DNA from: Cranoglanis bouderius
Taxonomy: Eukaryota > Chordata > Actinopteri > Siluriformes > Cranoglanididae
Length of the DNA stretch: 64,000 bases
Assembly (NCBI GenBank): GCA_023630585.1
Contig: CM042566.1
Span: forward strand, 11,663,754-11,727,753
Reading direction: 5' to 3'
The notes under the pieces were generated by a model, which made no database searches, was not told where the DNA came from, and saw nothing but the letters and a program-made list of their open reading frames with translations. This document shows positions 33,717-44,649 of this stretch, piece after piece (the first letter of the stretch is position 1; each line of letters opens with the position of its first letter). The position numbers and the translations under genes are program-made.

Positions 33717-35326
33717 TGTAGCATAAATTATACAAAAAGGGGCATTATTATGCATTATTCTTTTCCACGAGAATAATGTAATGGATCAACTTTAAACATG
33801 AAACGAAACAGAAGCGCACGCTTGGATTCAACGCCCCTTTTTAAAGGAGGCGAGTTTTACAGCGTGTCCACGTTATCTACAGGAATGTGTAGTAACTCGG
33901 ATGAATCTGCAACGTTTAAAATAATATTCTCCACCAGTTACAATTTATGTAACAAATAAAAAAAAAGATGTTTAACACGTTTAAATGTATTCTCCAATTT
34001 ATGTGGGGAATTGGCTCGAGTGGCGTGAAATATATCTATATATCTAATCAACCCGTGTTGTGACCAGTTATAAATATACATCAGCCATGAAAGGGAATTT
34101 ATATAGGTGCACATATACATATAGATAATTAACTACAACGGATTATAATTAATTATTACTATGTATGTGGCCTAGATCAGCTTTATGAACTCTAAAGAGT
34201 GAGTTTATCCTTCTGGCCAGGAAGAATTAACTCACGAAGTGTATTATTAAAGATAGAGCGGGTAACGAAGATCTTATGCAGTATTTAAGGGACTCATCAC
34301 GTGACCAAAAACAGAGAAAATCAAGCGTGGGATAATAGATTTTAATAGCTATTTGTGACTATGGATACACACGACTAATTCTAAGCAAAACATACATATA
34401 TACACATCTATATACAGGGAGAGAAAAGGGATAGAGAGAAAGTGATGAAAGAAAGGGAAGCAGACAAAAACACAACTAATTAGCCTTTTTCAGAACCAGC
34501 ACGAACTTAATTCTCCTGTAACACAGGAGTCCAATCTTAACGCAGATATAGGTCATTAACTATACTTGCATGGCCTCAAGGTTGAGAGTTTGTGCGAGGT
34601 CGGGTAGAGTTCGCTGGTTGGTTCTTGTTTGGAAAGGCGTGAGCCCGGAGGTAGTTGCATCTTGTGTCCGGAGAGAGAGAGATCCTGGCTTCCTCTTCCC
34701 GGGGCACGTGGCCCCGGGGGAGAGAAACCGGAAGAAGTGAAGTTGAGAAGTGAAGTCAAACTCTGAAGTCTAACTCTCAAATCCCAAGAGGAAGAGAAGA
34801 AGAGTGGTGAAGTAGAAGAGAGTGAAGTGAGCGTGGTGTTGTTTTAAAACAACACCAGCGCACACGCCTCTTTGGGCTATGGGCCAATCAGGAAGTTGGG
34901 TTTGCATGTCCGGATGACTCTCTTTGTCTGGTCTCGGACCCTAATTTAAATGTCCCGGGAGGAGCTGGTTTATACCGTGTTATAAATGAAATTAAGTGAA
35001 AACATGAAATGATGTATCCCATTGCAATGTGATATGCATAATCAATCCGGGTATCTCGAGACGATTAACTACATACCAAATTCGATGGATTTGTGAAGAA
35101 TATTACAAATAAAACCTGGTGACAGACATTTAAAATGATATGCTAGATTAAAACTATTTAAAGTCATTAAGGTTAGTTAAACACACAATATATGTAAACA
35201 AAATAACATCACACTATTTAGATATGGAATAATTACATATAATTACACGTTACATTGAAGAGAGAGGGGTTTCTCCATTGTGTGTGTAAGGTAAGTATGG
35301 GGGTGTGTGTGTGTGTGTCGTAAAGT

Positions 35327-35361
<35 letters not shown>

Positions 35362-35568
35362 GGATCCCTGCTGACGAACTAATCATGAAGTTTCCCAGAA
35401 GTTCAGTCATCAAAGGTTTCTTTTATTGCAGGGGTAAGTCCTGTGTGGGTCCCAGAGAGACTTTTTGCATTCCAAAGCGGCATCTGGCCGCAGGAGGCCT
35501 CTCGGGGTTACTCTATGTTTAGTTTGGGTTAATGTAGAAATCAGTTTGAGAATAGATCATACGCTACA
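33717..35568 (-). repeat. 5' LTR of young 7.45-kb LTR element
   Basis: 1,852 bp, ends TGTAGC...GCTACA, homologous to 28,121-29,935. It keeps a segment at about 35,448-35,478 that the other LTR has lost. A (GT)n tract lies at 35,330-35,360. Frames across it (for example 34,780-34,556) recur in all three LTR copies with different breaks and are not genes. Confidence 0.88.
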
Positions 35569-35572
35569 CAAT

Positions 35573-36844
35573 TTATGTAACAAATTAAAAGATGTTTTAA
35601 CATGTTTAAATGTATTCTCCAATTTATATAAGGAATTAGCTCGACTGACGTGAAATATATCTATATATCTAATCAACGTGTGTTGTGACCAGTTATAAGT
35701 ATACATCAGCCATGAAAGGGAATTCATGTATGTGCACATATACATATAGATAATTAACTACAATGGATTATAATTAATTATGACTATGTATGTGGACTAG
35801 ATCAGCTTTATGAACTCTAAAGAGGGAGTTTATCCTTCTGGCCAGGAAGAATTAACCCACGAAGTTTGTTATTAAAGATTAGAGCGGGTAATCAAGATCT
35901 TATGCAGCATTTAATTGACTCATCATGTGACAAAACAGAGAAAATCAAGCGTGGTGATAATAGATTTTAATAGCTGGATGTAACTATGGATACACATGAC
36001 TAACTCTAAGCAGAATATGCATATGTACATCTATATACAAGGAGAGAAAAGGAATAGAGAGAAAGTAATGAAGTAAAAGGGAAGCAGACAAAAACACAAC
36101 TAATTAGCCTTTTTCAAGAACCAGCAACGAACTTAATTCTCCTGTAACACAGGGGTCCAATCTTAAATGCAGATATAGGTTCATTAACTATACTTGCATA
36201 GCTTCGGTTTGAAAATTCGTGCGAGGTCATGTAGAGTTCGCTGGTTCGTTGAGCCATTTGCAAAAGGCGTGGCGTGAAGCGGTTGCATCCTTTGTCCGGG
36301 AGAGAGAGAGTTCCTGGCCTCCTCTTCCCGGGGCACGTGGCCCCGGGGGAGAGTGAAACCGGAAGAGTGTAGAAGTGAAGTTGAAGAGTGATGAAGAGAA
36401 GAGCACAAGTTTCAAAGCGTGGTGTTGTTTTTAAAGACAACACCAACGCACATGCCTCTTTGGGCCATGGGCCAATCAGGAAGTTGGATTTGCATGTCCA
36501 GGGAGGAGCTGGTTTATACCATATTATAAATGAAATTAAGAGAAAGGATGAAATAATGTATCCCATTGCAATATGATATGCATAATCAATCCGGGTATAT
36601 CGAGACAATTAACTACATACCAAATTCGATGGACTTGTAAAGAATATTACAAATAAAACCTGGTTACAGACATTTAAAATTATATCCTAAATTAAAACTA
36701 TCTAAAATCATTAAGGTTAGTTACATAAACACACAATATAGGTAAACAAGATAACATCACAGTATTTAGGCATCGAATAATTACATATAATTACACATTA
36801 CATTGAAAAGAGAGAGATTTCTCCATTGTGTGTGTAAGGTAAGC

Positions 36845-36898
<54 letters not shown>

Positions 36899-37088
36899 AT
36901 GCATGTGTGTGTGTGTGTGTTTGTACCAAGGGGGGGAAGTTTGGCCGTTAGCATTCCAAAGGTATCTGGTCAAGAGGTTAGAGTGGTCATTAAACAGATA
37001 GGGATTTACAGCTCAAAAGAAACAAAAGAAACTTCTGTGCTAAGCCCAGGTTGATTCAGAAATCAGTTTGATACCGTCATACGTTACA
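35573..37088 (-). repeat. Older solo LTR, right piece
   Basis: Continuation of the LTR begun at 27,908. It is more diverged from the two young LTRs than they are from each other and carries a longer (GT)n tract at 36,845-36,925. It ends ...ATACGTTACA, then the CAGC duplication. No internal region remains, so it is a solo LTR formed before the young element inserted. Confidence 0.8.
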
Positions 37089-37370
37089 CAGCATTTATCA
37101 GCAAATACTGGCATTCGTCGGCCATTATAAAAATTTGCCAGCCACAGTTAATGTTTATCAGCATTTATGAGGAATTACCAGCCGTAATCAACATTTAAGA
37201 GTGTTTGCCGATGTATGTCTACTTTTGTCAGCCTTTATGGGCATTTGCCATTTGCCCCAGGCATTATAGGTGTGTAACAGCCATTAGCAGAATTTACTAG
37301 CCTTTATCAGCATTTACCAGCCATAATGAGCATTTATCTGCCAGTATCGGTGTTTGCCGCCTGTTATTTT
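37089..37370. repeat. Minisatellite, right part
   Basis: Units such as CAGCATTTATCAGC, TTTACCAGCCATAATGAG and CATTTATCTGCCAGTATCGG continue the array at 27,405-27,575. Confidence 0.7.
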
Positions 37371-37589
37371 TTTACACTTTCACTTTTAATACACAATGTG
37401 TATTTTATTTTTCATGGGTTTATGGGTTCCCCATTGCAGTATCCAGATTTTTTATTGCTTTGCTCATTTTACAAACTAGCTTTTTGATACTTTCAAAATA
37501 TCCTTAAGTGATTTCCTAAAGTGATTTTACAAAGATAGTATTCTATTCTGTTTACACCATCCATCAGATTCATGAGAAATGGACATTCA

Positions 37590-37890
37590 TGCTCGTTTAC
37601 TGAGTAAATCTCCAGGCATTCAAGTGCAGATAGTATGCATCAAGTCCAAACAAACATGAGTGCTGGAGCTGACTCGGGTGATCAATAGCACATCCATGGC
37701 AGTTGTCTTTCAGATCATAAGCAGTAATTTTGTCCAGCAGTTCTCCCATCACCACATGGATGATGGCCAGTGGTGCAGTGGTTTTGCATCTGTCAGTTTC
37801 ATTACTCATTGACAGATAGACCAGAATTGTTTTTCCTAGGATTTCACCAGTGTTTTCACATGGGACATGTAGTAACTCAGCACACAAGCA
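37590..37890 (-). pseudogene. Unrecognised ORF with Cys/His cluster
   Basis: The minus-strand frame, open for 96 codons (the first codon is TTG, so the true start is elsewhere), contains CHGCAIDHPSQLQHSCL near 37,660-37,700, a compact set of three Cys and two His that could bind zinc. It is preceded by an amphipathic segment (AIIHVVMGELLDKITAYDL). I do not recognise the family with confidence; it resembles short proteins encoded by repeated fish elements rather than a host gene. No start, splice sites or partner exons were found. Confidence 0.35.
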
Positions 37891-37929
37891 GCATCACAGG
37901 AAAACATAAATCATGGAATCCTCATTCAA

Positions 37930-38354
37930 AAGACACTGAGGAGCCACTTAATTACTGCCTGTTTGCATCTGCCTTATCCCAGCTATCATGAAGCAATAGG
38001 GCAAGCATTAGGTACATCCCTGACCCAGGGCTGAACCCTCTCAACCACAGAAACCTCTGTCAAACCTGTTGATTTAGGCATTTGGCCAAGACCAGATCGC
38101 TCATCCAACAGATAAAATCCAACCAGTAAAGTCGACAACTTCAGGAAGGAAGGGGGGGAACCCCCTTTGGAATGAGACCTTTTGCTCTCACCCAGGAACC
38201 CAAAGCCCCCCTGTTCACACATTCCACAAACAGAGCACTCCATATAGCCTACAAGGACAATAACTGGGAGATGGAACAGGCTTACCTTGTTGATTTAGCT
38301 CTTCACTGCAAAAATACCTTTCTTGAAACAAGCAAGACACCCTTTTAGTTATGC
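37930..38354. other. Non-coding stretch before truncated L2
   Basis: No gene recognised. The first bases (ACACTGAGGAGCCACTTAAT near 37,933) resemble 2,939-2,965 (ACTCTGAGGAGCCAGTTAAT), suggesting a shared dispersed repeat. Confidence 0.3.
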
Positions 38355-38442
38355 TGTCATAGCTAGTCTTGCCGGCATACCTGCTTTCACTTACGCAAAG
38401 TACATTGTCCTTAACCATTACGGGACAATAAGCATACCAAAT

Positions 38443-38497
<55 letters not shown>

Positions 38498-39060
38498 GTC
38501 TCTCCCTCTCTCCCCTTCTGTCGAGCTTCACATGATACTCCTGAGATGCCAGTGATCCCGACCCCTTCTGCTCTCTGGACCTGCCCGATCCATCCTGATG
38601 CCCTACTTCTGGTTGGAGACCTCATCAATTGAGGTCACATGAAGCTGCTGAGGATGGCCCCACACGGTGCAGCCTAAATATCATTGAGATTACAGTGGTG
38701 AAGTTCAACAAAACAGACTTCATATAAAAACTGTAATGAATATTTCATGGTCTCACAACTGCCATTCTGACCGTGTGGTACTGGTACATTTATAGAAGGG
38801 ATTTATTTATTTATAATCGCACTATCCGGTGTCACCCAGATGAGGATGGGTTCCCTTTTGAGTCTGGTTCCTCTCAAGGTTTCTTCCTTATATCATCTCA
38901 GGGAGTTTTTCCTTGCCACCGTCGCCGCTGGCTTGCTCATTGGGGATAAATTCATAAATTTAAAATCTATGTCCTGAATTTATATACTTCTGTAAAGCTG
39001 CTTTGGGACAATGTCCATTGTTAAAAGCGCTATACAAATAAACTGAATTTGAACTTGAAC
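38355..39060 (+). mobile_element. 5'-truncated L2 LINE (3' untranslated region only)
   Basis: This matches the 3' untranslated region of the full-length L2 (about 12,115-11,386, reversed), including the (CT)n tract at 38,444-38,518, the AATTGAGGTCACATGAAG segment and the tail TGCTTTGGGACAATGTCC ... AAACTGAATTTGAACTTGAAC. It contains none of the coding region. It is in opposite orientation to the full-length copy. Confidence 0.88.
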
Positions 39061-39317
39061 AATGCCATTCACTGGGACATAAATGAGGATATCAGACAGC
39101 CAATAATTGCCTTTATCTTTCCAAAGCTGTGTCCTGAAAACAAGAGATATGTTTTGGAAGCTCAGAGGGATAAGTTGCTCACTTTCCTGAACAAGCATGG
39201 TCCTACATTGCCATAGATTTGGTTACTGATCTGCCCCTATTCTATGGTAACTCCACCATTCTCAATGTTATAGTATTATTCATTCTTTTTACAGGACTAC
39301 CATCTGCATGAGAGCAG
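39061..39317 (+). repeat. 257-bp L2-associated flank derived from gypsy integrase (copy 2)
   Basis: Near-identical to 11,129-11,385 in reverse. It begins exactly at the end of the L2 tail and ends where a second L2 tail begins. Plus-strand translation gives an integrase-core-like SYIAIDLVTDLP near 39,206. Confidence 0.75.
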
Positions 39318-39385
39318 AAAGCTGCTTTGGGACAATGTCCATTGTTAAAAGCACTATACAAATAAACTGAACTTGAACTTGAACC
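39318..39385 (+). mobile_element. Second L2 3' tail
   Basis: AAAGCTGCTTTGGGACAATG through AAACTGAACTTGAACTTGAAC: a 68-bp L2 terminus directly after the 257-bp flank, with no other L2 sequence between. Confidence 0.8.
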
Positions 39386-39557
39386 TTAAATCTGGATAAA
39401 GTGTACTAAAATCAAGCAAAAAAATAAATAAAAAAAATATGCCAATGGGGTAAGCAAAACTGACTTGGTAAGAATTCTTGAAAATAGCTAAAAATCTAGC
39501 CACTAAACATGCTATTGGATCTTAAAACTAGACAAAAATGCCAACATTTTAATTAAC

Positions 39558-39588
<31 letters not shown>

Positions 39589-39711
39589 TACAATAAGACA
39601 CAATTTCTTCAAACAGCAAAATAAAAATGTGACTTTGTCTTAAATTAAGGCACTAGAAGCATTGTTATTTTTACCATTTTTATTGAAACAGGGAAAAACT
39701 CTGCAACATAG

Positions 39712-40062
39712 TGTCAGGGATTATAGAAGGTGGCAGATGCAAGCACAGATTTTTATGGAATAAAGTGCAAAACAAACAACCAAAACTGTGAAAACCACAA
39801 CCATAAACCTAACAGTGTACACAAGGCAAAAACATGCAGACTAGGAGCTGTAGGACACATGAGGACACATGATAACACATGAACACGACAATAACAAAAG
39901 CTTATCAATTAAGTGCTGAAAAACTAGAACTTCTATAGGGATGCTTATTAGAGGTAACACAGAATAGGTGTGAGTGATCAGTGGGACATGTGACATGGTC
40001 ATGTGGCATGGTGGGGCTGATTGGTAATGTAGTTCAGTGTGGATTTCAGCATAACCATGACA
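39712..40062. repeat. Solo LTR with 5-bp target duplication
   Basis: A 351-bp segment starts TGTCAGGGAT and ends CCATGACA. CATAG lies on both sides (39,707-39,711 and 40,063-40,067). TG...CA ends and a 5-bp duplication are typical of Ty3/gypsy-type integration. No internal region is left. Confidence 0.75.
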
Positions 40063-40067
40063 CATAG

Positions 40068-41186
40068 CTGCTTCATTGAAAAATTGAAGTGTGCAAGTGG
40101 TCTTAGTCTTAAAATGAGGAAAACCATCTTGTTCTTCTGCTGGTATATTATGCAAACCATTGCTGTAGCTTGTTACTGGTTAAATCTTGCTCAATATTAG
40201 CTGGAATATCTTATTAAGACAAAGATAGATATATTTTCTTAAAATGAGATTAATTTTCTAATGCAAAACATGCTTGACAAGATTATTTTTCTTTTTACAT
40301 AAAAAATAAGACTAATTTCCCCAGAAACAAGGCTTTTTTTTACTTTCTTGAAATTCCTTTTTTGCAGTGTTCACACCACCCACAGGGCAGAGGATAGAAA
40401 CATTTAATTTCTGTTGCATGAAATCTATACCAGTGTATCACATTTTTGTACAAGGCATGTAACTCAAAGTTTGTAACCATCATCCTGTTATTAATCTGTG
40501 TTCATACCACATATCTCACAAATTGATTGTTAGTATCTGCAAACGGTGTTGTCCATGCCTTTAATCCCACAATTGTAATCCTTATGCTTTATTAATGTAT
40601 ATACATACTATTATACTTAGCAGAGTTAATTGTTAGGCTCTGTAAACTACATTACCAATCTATATAACCCAAATGTAGCTATTAGGCTTTTATTATCTTA
40701 TATTTATGCCAATATATCTGGCAGGCTAGTCATTATATCCAAATATGCCATGTTTGGTGTCTGTGTTGTAACATTAGTTATAACATTTCCAGATTGCTGG
40801 TGAACCAGAGATTTTGATAACTCACTATGTAATTCTATTTATAAGAGTAAAGACCCAACTAACACAACATAAGTGCAAGCATGGACCCAAAGTTATCATG
40901 CAAATTAGTTGGAGGGAAAGACCGAATTATCCACCAGTCATCCTAAAAGACCACCTCTGATTGGTTGAACCCTTAGAGGGCTGGACTAACCAGAAAGGGT
41001 TAAAATCTTATGACACCAAAGACTGCACAACAAACAAACAGACAAGGGACAGAGGCAGAAGAGAGTCAGCAGAGAGTTTTCCCCAATCAACATCTTCAGG
41101 GAGATCACCTTGATGCTGAGAAAAAAGAGAGGTAAGACCATATTTAGTGAATAGTAAGTAACCAAGTAGCGCTTAGACCTTATGTA
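40068..41186. other. Unassigned stretch with a possible promoter and splice donor
   Basis: No gene recognised. Near 40,835-40,850 there is TTCTATTTATAAGAG, and at 41,127-41,140 AAAAAAGAGAGGTAAGACC resembles a splice donor. An untranslated leader exon of a retroelement is possible but unproven. Confidence 0.25.
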
Positions 41187-41270
41187 TGTAGCACCTAGGA
41201 ATAATAAAAACCAGGAGGCAAGAGTGGGGGATAAACAACCATGTTTATTGAGGAAGAGGGTTGATACAGA

Positions 41271-41765
41271 TTAATCTGGAAAGAGGAGAGCCCGCCTCAC
41301 GCTGGGACGGATAGCAGTAGTAGGAGGTGAAAGCGGAATAATAGAGGGAGAAGTAGCTGGACTCGTTGGGGAATAGTCGGTGGGAGAGACAGGAGTAGAC
41401 AAAGTTGACTCATCCAAGTTCTGAAGAACACTGGGGGAAAGGGGAATTCTGGAGTCCCATGGGCAACCATCCACGTGTGGGCAGCACTCGGTCTGTGTGG
41501 ACCGAGAAGTGGTCATCGCCAAAAGCATAGGGGTCTGAGTGAAACGGGAGTGGGTGAAAGGCATGGGTGTCTGAGTTGACACAGACTCCAGTCTGACCCC
41601 TTGCGAAATTCGGACCGGGAACAAAGGAGCGGAGGGCAGAGGAGTGCTATAAAGCTGCTCCAGATACTCAGAAATGCCAGTGGCTAGATGTGTCAACTGA
41701 TAACGACGATAGAGGGTGACCTCGGCTGTCCCAGAGGAGAGTGGGAGAGAACCACGAGGGCGGGC
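41271..41765 (-). CDS. Antisense terminal exon with TQT motifs, unknown protein
   Basis: On the minus strand a polypyrimidine tract TTCTTCTCCTCCTAG ends at 41,766, and an open frame then runs to a stop at 41,271, followed 22 bases later by AATAAA (41,244-41,249 reversed). This has the layout of a last exon of about 165 codons. The product is Ser/Thr/Pro-rich, with three TQT motifs (STQTPM, FTQTPM, STQTE), which resemble dynein light-chain (LC8) binding sites, and a C-terminal run of SPT/SPP repeats. No upstream coding exon was identified. Whether it is a real gene, an accessory gene of the retroelement, or chance is open. Confidence 0.35.
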   Translation of the reverse strand, partial: ARPRGSLPLSSGTAEVTLYRRYQLTHLATGISEYLEQLYSTPLPSAPLFPVRISQGVRLESVSTQTPMPFTHSRFTQTPMLLAMTTSRSTQTECCPHVDGCPWDSRIPLSPSVLQNLDESTLSTPVSPTDYSPTSPATSPSIIPLSPPTTAIRPSVRRALLFPD

Positions 41766-42369
41766 TAGGAGGAGAAGAACATAGATGGGTCAGGAAAAGA
41801 AAACTTGGGGAAAAATCACACACTCTTGCCTTAAGGTAGATAAGCTAAATAGCCAGGCAATAGCATATAGTAGCAGTTATGTATAAGAAACGTCCTACCT
41901 AAACAGCTTGCAAAAATCTAGAGACACAGCTTACCAAAACTAACTGTACCCATAGCATTAATTACTAAAGTCTCACAAAAACAGCATTAAGCATATAAAT
42001 ACAGAGAATAGTAGGGGCAAGGACATAAACTAAAATAACAAAATGAGAAGGGTAAAAATATGACTTACATATTTTGGGCATCCTGAAGGGAGAATAACGG
42101 TAAAGTGTTGGGTAGCACGATAGTCCACAGCTGAATATATCGAAGAAACTAGGAAGTTTAGGTTAAATACAGACAGTTTTTTTAATAACAAATGACGGCA
42201 AAGGCCGAAAATAAGGGGAAATCCAAAAGACGGAAATACCAAAAAAGGGCGCAAGGAAAGAAGTAAAATTGGAACTAAGGGGAAAATTCAAAGAACAGGA
42301 TATGAGTCAAGAATGACGCACGAAGGGGAATTTTTCAGAAAAGAGGAAAATAAGGGGAATTTGGCAAAA

Positions 42370-42487
42370 AATGCAAATAAAGATAGGAGGGGCCAAAAGG
42401 GCCATACTGGAAAATAAGGGGAATTCGCCGAGGCATATGCAAATTAGAGAAGGAGGCGCTACACGGCGCCTCGGCATAAATAGAGGG
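42370..42487 (+). promoter_or_regulatory. Octamer and TATA promoter cluster
   Basis: ATGCAAAT at 42,370-42,377 and 42,437-42,444, then CATAAATAGAGG at 42,476-42,487. A GC-rich inverted repeat (GGCGCTACACGGCGCC) lies between the second octamer and the TATA-like box. The spacing suits a polymerase II promoter starting near 42,510. Confidence 0.45.
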
Positions 42488-43548
42488 GAATTTTCTAGGG
42501 GGATTTTGAGAACACATAGGACACTGAGGATGCAGTGTATGCTGGTGTACTTGCTTACAATAACATAGAAATGTGTTTTGTATTGTGAGTATTGTTCTCC
42601 TTGAGCTCAAAGGACTTTCATGTTTGTGGACTGTATTAAAACAACGTTTGCTCTTTCTCATCCAAGTTTGAAGAGTCTCAATTTATTGATAGTAGTTTGA
42701 GTGTAATGAGAGTTTGAAAGGATCAAAACAGCTGAGAGGGAACACAACTCCACCCTGGATGTCGGAGCCCGGAGGGAGACTCCCCTTCTGAGCCCTACTT
42801 ATTTTCCGACAACCTCTGCTTGGAGCCTCAACCTAGAACCGCTGCTAAGCTTGTCAAACAATCCACCTACGAGACTCTATTCCATTCATCATTCCAACTG
42901 GTCTTCTGAGATGCCACTCAAACACCAACCAGACCACTGACAAATAACCATCACAGGAATCCCTTCTGCACAACGACCAGGAATCCCCATTTGGAACAAC
43001 AATACCAAAGCAGGGTACCTCCAGATTCTTGCTAAACTGGTGCATATAATGTTAAAACATAGAATGTTTAAAGCCCTTTTAAAAGAAGCAAAATTAAATT
43101 AATAGGCTGATGGTTCATTCAGGTCATGGTCTGTGAAATAGCATATGGTGCTAGAACCTTGTAACTTCATACTCTCTGTTCAAAGCCATTTTCACCCTGT
43201 TTATGTGCGTGTGTGTGTGTGTGTGTGTGTGTCTGTGTGTGTGTGTGTGTGTGTGTGCGTGTGTTAGATTAGTTTCTGTGTCATAGAATAGTTTAATAAA
43301 GTCTTGTCTGTTCTTAAACATACGTGTCTTATTTGCTTTCTAAGTCTACTCCCTTGAACTGCTGATCTTGTTACTATGGTCTTAATCTAGTGTTTCACTA
43401 TATTTAGGATATTACTGCCGGTGGCCATGGAGGTAATATCTAATGCATAATTAGGAAATATACTCATTTCAACTGATCACTGTATGAATAGTTGATCAGA
43501 AATATTAAATTAGCAAAATTTCCACTTCCGAGCAGATCTGCTACTCTC

Positions 43549-43720
43549 TCCTACATATTTTGGTGTGGAATACAGTTAACTTGATCTAAATATCTAAACT
43601 TGCCCAGCATATAATGGTGGAGAACACAACAGCTCAATCTAAAACATCTAATTTTTCCTACATATAATGGTGGAGTTTGCGGGCAGCTCAATCTAAATAG
43701 CTAATTTTCCCTACAGACAT
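43549..43720 (+). repeat. Three tandem LTR-end / primer-site units
   Basis: Units of about 52-58 bp each contain a CCTACA or similar end, TATAATGGTGGAG (diverged to TATTTTGGTGTGG in the first), then a CTCAATCTAAAT-like segment. The third unit carries the fullest site, TGGTGGAGTTTGCGGGCA at 43,669-43,686. Confidence 0.6.
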
Positions 43721-43851
43721 CATCTTTGAACCCTGAACTGGCCACGCCATTGTCCATGGTTGCAACGGGTTGTAAAACCAGGCTTGAATTACAAGCCATA
43801 ATGTTTGCCAATGCTCACAAAATTTTAAGTTGATATGTTGGAAAACTTATT

Positions 43852-44600
43852 TACACTCACCAAACACTTTATTAGAAACACTATACTAATACAGGGTAGG
43901 GCCTCCCTTTGCTCTCAAAACAGCCTCAATTCTTCATGGCATGAATTCCACAAGATGTTAGGAAAATTCCTTTGAGATTCTGGTCCATGTTTCCATGATT
44001 GCATCTTGCAATTCCTGTAGATTTTTTTAGGTGCACTTTCATGCTGCAAATCTCCTGTTCTACCATACCCCAAAGATGTTCTACTGGATTCAGATACAGT
44101 GACTTGGAAGGCCACTGAAGAACATTGAACTCATTATCATGTTCATTAAACTAGTTTGAGATGACTTTTGCATTGTGACATGATGCATTATCATGCTGGA
44201 AGTAGCCATTAGAAGATGGGTAAATTGTGGCTATGATGGAATGCACATGGTCAGAAACAATACTCAAATACAGTGTGGCATTTAAGTCATGATTAATTGG
44301 TATTAACAGGTCCAACGTGTGTGAAGAAAACATTCCCCACACCAATGCACCACCTCCACCAGCCTGGACTGTTGACATAAGGCAGACTGGTTGCATGGAT
44401 ACATGCTGTTGGCTGCAGCTGTTGATGCAGCAGAAATAGAGATTCATCAGACCAGGCTTTTTTTCCAGTCTTCAACTGTCCAGTTTTGGTGAGGCTGTGC
44501 CCACCGCAGCCTCAGCTTTCTGTCCTTGGCTGACAAAATTGGAACCTGCCATGGTCTTCTGATGTTGTAGCTCATCCTTAATCCAGTAGCAGGTTATACA
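43852..44600 (-). pseudogene. Tc1-like transposon, left half, with transposase C-terminal part
   Basis: The left inverted repeat TACACTCACCAAACACTTTA is followed by minus-strand transposase sequence. The frame 44,447-44,151 contains STVQAGGGGALVWGMFSSHT and NGYFQHDNASCHNAKVISN, the central and late parts of a Tc1 DDE transposase in which the Asp of QHDNA is catalytic. WSDESLFL (first catalytic Asp region) lies near 44,450. Sequence ends at about 44,600 within the transposase gene. The missing N-terminal half and the opposite inverted repeat occur at 62,920-63,211 in the same orientation. Confidence 0.75.
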
Positions 44601-44649
44601 TAACATTTTTAATTAATTTAATGAACAAATCTGACCAATAGTCATTGAT

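Larger units (their letters stand above)
28121..35568 (-). mobile_element. Young LTR retroelement lacking recognisable pol (non-autonomous)
   Basis: Two 1.8-kb LTRs with about 1 percent divergence flank 3,781 bp of internal DNA. CAAT precedes the left LTR (28,117-28,120) and follows the right one (35,569-35,572), a 4-bp target duplication. A polypurine tract at the left and a primer-binding-like site at the right (33,693-33,710) give minus orientation. No RT, integrase or protease motif is visible in any frame, so the element probably depends on a partner. It is inserted in an older solo LTR of the same family. The 4-bp duplication points to a retrovirus-like integrase supplied in trans. Confidence 0.82.
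41187..43663 (+). repeat. LTR-like block of a retroelement (about 2.5 kb)
   Basis: The block begins TGTAGCACC and ends ...TTTTTCCTACA, and is followed within six bases by a primer-binding-like site identical in core to the one beside the young LTR element. Inside are two ATGCAAAT octamers (42,370 and 42,437), a TATA-like CATAAATAGAGG (42,476) and an AATAAA signal (43,295), in plus-strand order. A (GT)n tract lies at 43,205-43,260. If this is one LTR it is unusually long; only one copy is in the window and there is no target duplication to prove the ends. Confidence 0.4.
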
